A stretch of 15,630 nt of DNA from assembly GCA_043766165.1 (NCBI GenBank), contig JAYUIJ010000004.1, positions 1 through 15,630 on the forward strand. The letters are read 5' to 3'. Made by a program: the position numbers and the translations under genes. A model generated the notes under the pieces. It ran no database searches. It saw only the letters and a list, made by a program, of their open reading frames with translations, and was not told the DNA's origin. Each line of letters opens with the position of its first letter. Position 1 is the first letter of the stretch. The DNA comes from CAIJZX01 sp043766165. Lineage in GTDB: Bacteria > Patescibacteriota > Patescibacteriia > SBBC01 > CAIJZX01. Of the stretch, positions 1 to 3,982 are shown piece after piece.

Positions 1-8
1 GGTAATGT

Positions 9-28
9 GTACAGACATATGGCGGTTT
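9..28. repeat. IS left terminal inverted repeat
   Basis: The 20-bp end reads GTACAGACAT followed by ATGGCGGTTT. Its reverse complement matches 981-1000 at 18 of 20 positions. The inner part (11-18) is also complementary to 45-52, around the transposase start codon. Confidence 0.75.
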
Positions 29-52
29 CCCATACACTGGGTACATGTCTGT
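11..52 (+). promoter_or_regulatory. hairpin covering the transposase start codon
   Basis: ACAGACAT (11-18) is perfectly complementary to ATGTCTGT (45-52), which contains the ATG at 45. In a transcript entering from outside the element, an 8-bp stem would hide that start codon. Such structures limit transposase translation from read-through mRNA in other IS elements; that role here is an inference. Confidence 0.4.
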
Positions 53-1004
53 CACTATGGTTAAAACAATCCAAGAAGAACGTCTCCGATGGGTGTTACC
101 GATTATCCGCAAGGAGGTGAAACTCATTGATGTTGCGAAGGTCTGTCCGCACAGCAAGCGATCCCTGGAGCGGTGGGTGGCGTTGTATCACCATCACGGT
201 GAGCCTGGACTCATCCCGAAGTCCACCCAGCCCAAAACAAACCCAGAGGAAACACCGATTCACATCAAGGAACAGGTCATTGCCCTCCGAAAGGAAACGA
301 AGCTCTGTGCCCTGAAGTTAAAGTGGCGATTAGCCAAGAGCGGCGTTCATCTCCATGAACGTACCGTGGGGAAGATCCTGAAGACTGAGGGGTTGGTCCG
401 GAAGTATCATGTCCGGAAGATCAAGTACAAATACATCAAAGCAGTGAGGAAACCGGGTGAACTGGTGGAGATTGATGTGAAATACGTCCCCGGGCCTATT
501 GCAGGGCATCAATACTACCAATACACGGCCATTGATTGTGCCTCCAGGTGGCGATACTTAGCGGTCTATGATGACGAGAGCTCCCTGAACTCGGTTCGGT
601 TCCTCAGGGAAGTGATGGCCGTCTTTTCTCACCCTATCCTCACCATCAAGACGGATAACGGCAGTATCTTCACGAACTATTATCTGGGAACGAATAAACG
701 AAGCGATCTAACGATAAAAACAGTTCATGGCCTGGATCAGTTCTGTGCCGAACGTGGAATTGTTCATTATCTGATTGATCCGGGCAAGCCAGCCCAGAAC
801 GGGACGGTGGAACGTTCGCATCGGTCTGATCAGGAGGCATTTTATGATCGCCAGACCTTTGCATCATTCCGGGAACTCTTCTTCAAGCTGAAGCAGTGGA
901 ATGAAGAATACAACAAGTTAGAGCACTGTGGGTTAGACGGTCTGAGTCCGTTGGAGTATCTTGAAAACTACCTCATTGAAAAACCGCCAAATGTCCGTAC
1001 CTAA
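45..1004 (+). CDS. IS481-like DDE transposase
   Basis: This 319-aa protein is a DDE transposase/integrase that would cut and join the element's ends. The N-terminal ~110 residues are a helix-turn-helix region (KSRSLERW-like block near 38-45). The retroviral-integrase-like catalytic core follows, with Asp144 (EIDVKY), Asp204 (TDNGS) and Glu256 (NGTVERSHR). The spacing between the second Asp and the Glu is about 51 residues rather than the usual ~35, because of an insert around 210-230. I recall such inserts in some IS481-related environmental proteins. The frame is open from end to end, so the enzyme may be active. ATG 45 is taken as the start. ATG 57, four codons later, is an alternative. Neither has a Shine-Dalgarno sequence. 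The function is well supported; the subgroup is an inference. Confidence 0.88.
   Translation: MSVTMVKTIQEERLRWVLPIIRKEVKLIDVAKVCPHSKRSLERWVALYHHHGEPGLIPKSTQPKTNPEETPIHIKEQVIALRKETKLCALKLKWRLAKSGVHLHERTVGKILKTEGLVRKYHVRKIKYKYIKAVRKPGELVEIDVKYVPGPIAGHQYYQYTAIDCASRWRYLAVYDDESSLNSVRFLREVMAVFSHPILTIKTDNGSIFTNYYLGTNKRSDLTIKTVHGLDQFCAERGIVHYLIDPGKPAQNGTVERSHRSDQEAFYDRQTFASFRELFFKLKQWNEEYNKLEHCGLDGLSPLEYLENYLIEKPPNVRT
981..1000. repeat. IS right terminal inverted repeat
   Basis: This copy reads AAACCGCCAA followed by ATGTCCGTAC. It is the inverted partner of 9-28 with two mismatches. It encodes the last residues of the transposase and sits just before its stop codon. Confidence 0.75.
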
Positions 1005-1011
1005 AACAGTT

Positions 1012-1476
1012 CTACTGCTTAGAAAAATACTCCCACACCATCGGATCCAAAAACTCCCGATACTGTTTTGGATTGACTCGAATCTGACTAGCCGAAATCG
1101 GCACAACACGCCTAGCTTTATCGACTTGGACATGAATCGAACCTAACATGTCAGCATACTGATCACCATAATCTTCGGAAGTAAATACTGCTGATGGTGA
1201 TTCGTTTAACAATGCTTTCGTTGCATCAACCCAACCCTGCGAATCTGTGACCGGAAATGTAACATGCAAAACTTTCACCTCTGCTTCAGGATATATTTTT
1301 TTTAACCACTCTGCGCGCAGTGCTGACGGAATCGGATCATCATCTTGGTGACAGACAAGCAATGTAACTTGTTTTGAAGCGTGCATCGCGGTCGTGATTA
1401 ACAACCGGTGTCCATGATGCGGCGGCATGAATTTACCGATCACTAACCCGATGGGAAATTGTTTTACGGTTGCCAT
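1012..1476 (-). CDS. NadR-type nicotinamide-nucleotide adenylyltransferase
   Basis: This 154-aa protein of the nucleotidyltransferase superfamily probably makes NAD from NMN and ATP. The N-terminus carries GKFMPPHHGH with the HxGH ATP-binding motif at 20-23. TSEDYG lies near 99-104. The C-terminal signature ISASQIR (127-133) is followed by NPKQYREFLDP, closely matching the NMN adenylyltransferase domain of NadR. Both the ribosylnicotinamide kinase domain and the repressor helix-turn-helix of enterobacterial NadR are absent, so it is a stand-alone enzyme. It is the last gene of a four-gene operon and its start overlaps the end of the upstream gene by 13 bp, suggesting translational coupling. 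A related adenylyl- or cytidylyltransferase substrate cannot be excluded. Confidence 0.82.
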   Translation of the reverse strand: MATVKQFPIGLVIGKFMPPHHGHRLLITTAMHASKQVTLLVCHQDDDPIPSALRAEWLKKIYPEAEVKVLHVTFPVTDSQGWVDATKALLNESPSAVFTSEDYGDQYADMLGSIHVQVDKARRVVPISASQIRVNPKQYREFLDPMVWEYFSKQ

Positions 1477-1790
1477 TGGTATTTTTCCATATCAACAAAA
1501 AAATTTCGCTCACGTTCTTCAATCACAATTCCCTCCGCTCGCAACTGAGCGACTTGCTGTTCTTTTGGAACGTCCATATTCTCAATCGAAATCATACCGG
1601 AAGAATTAATTACGCGTTGCCAAGGAACATCCGTACCATCTGGCAATGTTCGTAACGCCCAACCTACCACCCGTGCTGATCGAGGGCTGCCGATCAATCG
1701 CGCAATCTGTCCATAGGATGCAACATTTCCGTACGGAACTTTTCGGACAGTATCGAAAATGGTTTGATAGAGAGTATTCTCGGTTGGCAT
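1464..1790 (-). CDS. alkyltransferase-like protein (ATL, MGMT homologue without the acceptor Cys)
   Basis: This 108-aa protein has the DNA-binding domain of O6-alkylguanine-DNA alkyltransferases. The helix-turn-helix around 26-46 (YGQIARLIG, then SARVVGWAL) includes the presumed Arg finger R40. The active-site PCHRV motif reads PWQRV (56-60): Trp57 replaces the alkyl-accepting Cys. Members with this change (E. coli YbaZ, yeast Atl1) bind O6-alkylguanine without repairing it and hand the lesion to nucleotide excision repair. The His usual after the Cys/Trp is Gln here. ATG 1788-1790 is preferred because it lies 2 nt after the upstream stop, the same spacing as the junction before it. A TTG start at 1808 would add six residues. 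Confidence 0.85.
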   Translation of the reverse strand: MPTENTLYQTIFDTVRKVPYGNVASYGQIARLIGSPRSARVVGWALRTLPDGTDVPWQRVINSSGMISIENMDVPKEQQVAQLRAEGIVIEERERNFFVDMEKYQWQP

Positions 1791-1792
1791 AG

Positions 1793-2125
1793 TTATCGGT
1801 ATGGACAATCACACGGTTTATCTTTTAACAATCGAATTTGTTTTTGAGGCGTATCAATGTACACCGTTTGTCGGGCTGAACCCGTGGCCAGTCGTTTATC
1901 AAGCGGGGAATGATGTTGATATTCGCGTCGTTCCATTTCTTTTGCCAGTTGTTCGTGACGATTATACAGCGCTTTCAATCTTCCCACCCAACGCCGTGTT
2001 TCTGGATGCTGACTGTAACCGCGTCGATGTTTGGTGATGACGGTCCAGATCGCGTGGAGCTCACGGTGCTCACCAAGCAAATGTTGCCTACACAGTCGTC
2101 GTGGTGGAAGATCCCAGACGCGCAT
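1793..2125 (-). CDS. pyrimidine dimer DNA glycosylase / T4 endonuclease V-like protein
   Basis: This 110-aa protein resembles the Pyr_excise family. HLLGEHRELHAIW (15-27) aligns with the T4 DenV block HLMAEYREL, placing Glu22 at the catalytic Glu23 and Arg21 at Arg22. The MRVWDLPP start and the SPLDKRLATG block (near 74-83) are typical of a short bacterial branch of the family as I recall it. T4 DenV uses the amino group of Thr2, exposed by Met removal, as its nucleophile. Here residue 2 is Arg, which normally blocks Met removal, so glycosylase chemistry is less certain than the fold. The gene follows the zincin stop by 2 nt and precedes the ATL gene by 2 nt, supporting a shared mRNA and a joint role in damaged-DNA handling. 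Confidence 0.72.
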   Translation of the reverse strand: MRVWDLPPRRLCRQHLLGEHRELHAIWTVITKHRRGYSQHPETRRWVGRLKALYNRHEQLAKEMERREYQHHSPLDKRLATGSARQTVYIDTPQKQIRLLKDKPCDCPYR

Positions 2126-2127
2126 TG

Positions 2128-2493
2128 CTAGGTACTTTCTTTTTTAACCCGTAAGGCTCGTTGCTTTTCCCAGCTCCGAACTTTTGGTTCGTCAAAGCCG
2201 AAGTAATGTCCGATTTCGTGATGAACGGTTCGAATAACGGTGTGACGGATCTGTTCGGGGATGTCGCCGCTTATTGCTTCGATGGTTTTTTTATAAATTG
2301 TAATCTTATCGGGTAGGACACCGCTATATCCCTGGCCACGGCGTGGCAACGGAATGCCGGTGTACAGCCCTAAAAGATTCCCGACTTGTTCATCATCAAC
2401 TATAAAAACGACATTCTCGATGCGCTTGCGGATGTGGACCGGCACCATGCTAATCGCCTCAGTAATGTAGTCTTCAAATTCAGGGAGTTCCAT
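2128..2493 (-). CDS. minimal zincin metallopeptidase-like protein (Zincin_1 / DUF1025 type)
   Basis: This 121-aa protein carries HHEIGHYFGFDE, with the HExxH zinc motif at 92-96 and an Asp at 101 as the likely third ligand, typical of the small Zincin_1 family. The N-terminus (MELPEFEDYITEAI) and the central LLGLYTGIPL block also fit that family, whose substrates are unknown. There is no signal peptide, so it should be cytoplasmic. It is the first gene of the minus-strand operon with the glycosylase, ATL and NadR-type genes. A -10 box ends 8 nt before its ATG, suggesting a leaderless transcript. The divergent ArsR gene and its operator lie immediately upstream. Confidence 0.8.
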   Translation of the reverse strand: MELPEFEDYITEAISMVPVHIRKRIENVVFIVDDEQVGNLLGLYTGIPLPRRGQGYSGVLPDKITIYKKTIEAISGDIPEQIRHTVIRTVHHEIGHYFGFDEPKVRSWEKQRALRVKKEST

Positions 2494-2501
2494 GCTTAGA
2501 C

Positions 2502-2529
2502 AGTATACCTAGCAGCACTTTTGAATACA
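2502..2529 (-). promoter_or_regulatory. promoter of the zincin-glycosylase-ATL-NadR operon
   Basis: On the minus strand TATACT (2502-2507) matches the -10 consensus at 5 of 6 positions. A weak -35 (TTGTAT) sits 17 nt upstream. Only 8 nt separate the -10 from the ATG at 2493, so the message would be leaderless or nearly so. Confidence 0.4.
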
Positions 2530-2581
2530 ATGCTTGCAAAGGTATCCGGGGTAGGCATATCAATAATTACCTGAAACAACG

Positions 2582-2607
2582 ATATACCTTTTGGTCAAAA
2601 GGTATAT
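2582..2607. promoter_or_regulatory. palindromic operator upstream of the arsR-type gene
   Basis: The 11-bp arms ATATACCTTTT (2582-2592) and AAAAGGTATAT (2597-2607) are perfect inverted repeats around a GGTC centre. Size and position, between two divergent genes and next to a winged-helix regulator, fit an ArsR-family operator. A TTGACA at 2607-2612 could be a -35 overlapping it, though no good -10 follows. Binding is an inference. Confidence 0.6.
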
Positions 2608-2639
2608 TGACAGGAAAGAAAGTATGGTTTAGGGTGAAT

Positions 2640-2927
2640 ATGTGGTTTGGGCGTCATTCGCCAATTTTTATGCATACCCATCCACAATTCCGACAACGAG
2701 CATTACTGTATCGAGGTTTAGCCAATGAGCGACGGCTCTATATTTTGTCGTTATTATTGCGTCATCCGCTGACGTGCACAGAAATTGCTCAAATCTTAGA
2801 TATCATTCCCTCAGCCGCTAGTAAACATTTGCGCAAAATGATGACTGCTGGATTAGTATATGGACGTCGTAGGAAAAAAACAGTATTGTTCTTTCCTGTG
2901 ACAAAAGAAGCTCGCCAGTATCTGTAA
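2640..2927 (+). CDS. ArsR-family winged helix-turn-helix transcriptional regulator
   Basis: A 95-aa DNA-binding regulator with the ArsR pattern: FRQRALLYRGLANERRLYIL (helices before the HTH), then LTCTEIAQIL and PSAASKHLRKMMTAGLV (recognition helix), then a basic wing (YGRRRKKTVLFF). ATG 2640 was chosen because AGGG lies five bases upstream and it leaves the operator intact. A longer TTG-initiated frame from 2607 would start inside the operator. The metal site ELCVCDL of ArsR/SmtB sensors is not conserved (only one Cys), so the signal is probably not a metal. The gene is divergent to the repair/NAD operon and flanked by two copies of the same operator-like repeat, pointing to autoregulation and possibly control of that operon. 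Confidence 0.85.
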   Translation: MWFGRHSPIFMHTHPQFRQRALLYRGLANERRLYILSLLLRHPLTCTEIAQILDIIPSAASKHLRKMMTAGLVYGRRRKKTVLFFPVTKEARQYL

Positions 2928-2934
2928 AAACTAT

Positions 2935-2955
2935 GATATACCTTTTGGTCAAAAG
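2935..2955. repeat. second copy of the 21-bp operator repeat, downstream of the arsR-type gene
   Basis: These 21 bp are identical, in the same orientation, to 2581-2601, but the right arm of the palindrome is cut short (AAAAGT instead of AAAAGGTATAT). The copy starts 8 bp after the regulator's stop codon. It may be an extra binding site, or one of two direct repeats left by insertion or duplication of a regulator cassette. Confidence 0.6.
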
Positions 2956-2972
2956 TGAAATCATGTAAACGG

Positions 2973-3003
2973 AAAACGCCAGGGATATGCCTGGCGTTTT
3001 TTT
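2973..3003 (+). terminator. rho-independent terminator of the arsR-type gene
   Basis: An 11-bp perfect stem, AAAACGCCAGG (2973-2983) with CCTGGCGTTTT (2990-3000), encloses a 6-nt loop and ends in a run of T to 3003. Read on the other strand it also ends in four T, so it may serve the convergent mscL as well. Confidence 0.85.
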
Positions 3004-3019
3004 GGGAAATCTATAGAAT

Positions 3020-3418
3020 TTAAATATCGCTGGTGCAATGAGGGCAACGAGTCGCGTCTTTGCTAATACTCATCTTACAGCGTGGACAATCTTTCATCGT
3101 GACCGGCATTTCAGCTGGCTTATGGAGTGAATTCATCGCCTTGATCATCAAGAAAATGACCAGACCAATGATGATGAAATCAATCGCTGCTTGGATAAAT
3201 TTGCCATAGGTCATAATCACCGGCATCGCATCGCTACCGCCGATCCTTACCTGTAAACCACTAAAATCAACGCCGCCAGTGACAAGGCTTATGACCGGGG
3301 TAATAATATCGGCCACCAACGAACTCACAATCTTACCAAACGCCGCGCCAATGATCACGCCGACCGCTAGATCCATGACGTTACCGCGCATGATGAAGGC
3401 CTTAAAATCCTTTAACAT
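3020..3418 (-). CDS. mscL: large-conductance mechanosensitive channel MscL
   Basis: This 132-aa inner-membrane channel opens under membrane tension to release solutes during osmotic downshock. The N-terminus FKAFIMRGNVMDLAVGVIIG (5-24) holds the amphipathic helix and start of TM1. TM1 runs to about 45, a periplasmic loop (48-68) follows, and TM2 spans about 72-95. The C-terminus carries two CxxC pairs (111-114 and 125-128, CPRC and CPHC), a zinc-ribbon-like tail I recall in many bacterial MscL proteins but absent from E. coli. The start is ATG 3416-3418, with an ~34-nt gap to a good extended -10. It is convergent with the arsR-type gene. Confidence 0.96.
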   Translation of the reverse strand: MLKDFKAFIMRGNVMDLAVGVIIGAAFGKIVSSLVADIITPVISLVTGGVDFSGLQVRIGGSDAMPVIMTYGKFIQAAIDFIIIGLVIFLMIKAMNSLHKPAEMPVTMKDCPRCKMSISKDATRCPHCTSDI

Positions 3419-3452
3419 AGATGTTTACATAAACGAGAACTAAAGTAGTCGG

Positions 3453-3480
3453 AGTATATCATGTATACATAAAAAACCAA
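3453..3480 (-). promoter_or_regulatory. mscL promoter
   Basis: On the minus strand an extended -10, TGATATACT (hexamer 3453-3458), is preceded after 16 nt by TTGGTT (3475-3480). The leader would be about 28 nt and contains the small palindrome GTTTATGTAAAC. Confidence 0.6.
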
Positions 3481-3491
3481 ATACCAAGTAC

Positions 3492-3522
3492 CCATTCGGC
3501 CTCGAGCTCATGGCCGAGAGGC
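3492..3522 (+). repeat. 31-bp palindromic dispersed repeat, copy 1
   Basis: This segment matches the reverse complement of 9256-9286 at 29 of 31 positions. Its core is an interrupted palindrome: TCGGCC (3496-3501 region), a central GAGCTC, and GGCCGA. It lies just upstream of the mscL promoter. No matching sequence was seen elsewhere in the window. Confidence 0.7.
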
Positions 3523-3527
3523 ATATA

Positions 3528-3721
3528 CCAAACAAATTCCAAAATCCAAATCACAAATGTAAAACCGAAAAGGATTGGCGCTGATTTTTCCCGTCCCTGA
3601 TAAAGGCAAGAGTAGACGGGATCTCGCCAGCAGGCGGGGCCAGTCTGAGGTAGCGTAAAGGTGGCAGTTAAAGATAGTTTTGGATTTTTAGGGTTTGATT
3701 TTTATTTAGCGTTTTGAATTC
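3528..3721. repeat. MITE-like segment with AT-rich inverted ends
   Basis: A GC-richer centre is bounded by AT-rich ends of the CCAAATCC type. AAAATCCAAA (3541-3550) is exactly complementary to TTTGGATTTT (3679-3688). The centre holds two hairpins: TCCCGTC (3589-3595) with GACGGGA (3615-3621), and CGCC (3625-3628) with GGCG (3633-3636). No coding frame of note is present. It resembles short non-autonomous elements, but no transposase or target duplication ties it to a family. Confidence 0.35.
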
Positions 3722-3784
3722 TATCACGACAGCGCAAGCGAGGGCGCATGCGCGGTGAGAAGAAGTAGCGTTTTTTCTCCAACG

Positions 3785-3897
3785 TCACAGCGCGGGAATT
3801 CTACTTCCCTAACCCTCCTTACCTCTTCTTCCCGGTGCGGCGGGTTGCCCTCCTGAAACAATGGAGGGCGATGAAGGAGGGAATCGCCGCGCTGTGA
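3785..3897. other. nested stem-loop element of about 113 nt
   Basis: Three perfectly paired stems are nested in order. TCACAGCGCGG (3785-3795) pairs with 3887-3897, CCCTCCTT (3813-3820) with 3874-3881, and GCCCTCC (3847-3853) with 3863-3869 around a 9-nt loop. A small CCCG/CGGG hairpin (3831-3844) lies on the left arm. No promoter or protein gene is evident. It could be a structured RNA, a repeat element or a DNA cruciform, and lies in the 564-bp gene-free stretch between mscL and mgtA. Confidence 0.5.
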
Positions 3898-3933
3898 GAA
3901 TGAAACAATATGCCTGTGTCCGCCAGGGCACCC

Positions 3934-3982
3934 CAACAAAACTAACGAGTCAACGAGCTAACCCCGGCTAACGAGCTAGTTC
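3934..3982. repeat. short tandem repeats of an AACGAG motif downstream of mgtA
   Basis: The motif CTAACGAG/CAACGAGCTA recurs three times between 3934 and 3978, immediately after the mgtA stop. It may mark the mRNA 3' end, but it is not a standard terminator because no T run follows on the minus strand. Confidence 0.35.

Larger units (their letters stand above)
9..1004 (+). mobile_element. IS481-like insertion sequence, about 1.0 kb
   Basis: A single transposase gene is bracketed by imperfect terminal inverted repeats at 9-28 and 981-1000. The reverse complement of the left end matches the right end at 18 of 20 positions. The transposase stop codon (1002-1004) lies at the outer edge of the right repeat, so the gene fills the element. 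No convincing target-site duplication is visible: bases 1-8 do not match those after 1000, so one end may have decayed. The element stops 8-10 bp short of the convergent NMN adenylyltransferase gene and does not interrupt it. Confidence 0.75.

Noticed and set aside
1..1012. Target-site duplication around the IS
   Set aside because: The bases before 9 and after 1000 share no convincing direct repeat.
2607..2640. Longer TTG-initiated start for the ArsR-type regulator
   Set aside because: It would begin inside the palindromic operator without a ribosome site, whereas ATG 2640 has AGGG at a suitable distance.
3724..3939. 71-aa minus-strand open frame in the mscL-mgtA gap
   Set aside because: The nested inverted repeats explain the sequence constraint; there is no ribosome site, and Pro/Arg/Glu blocks follow the repeat arms.
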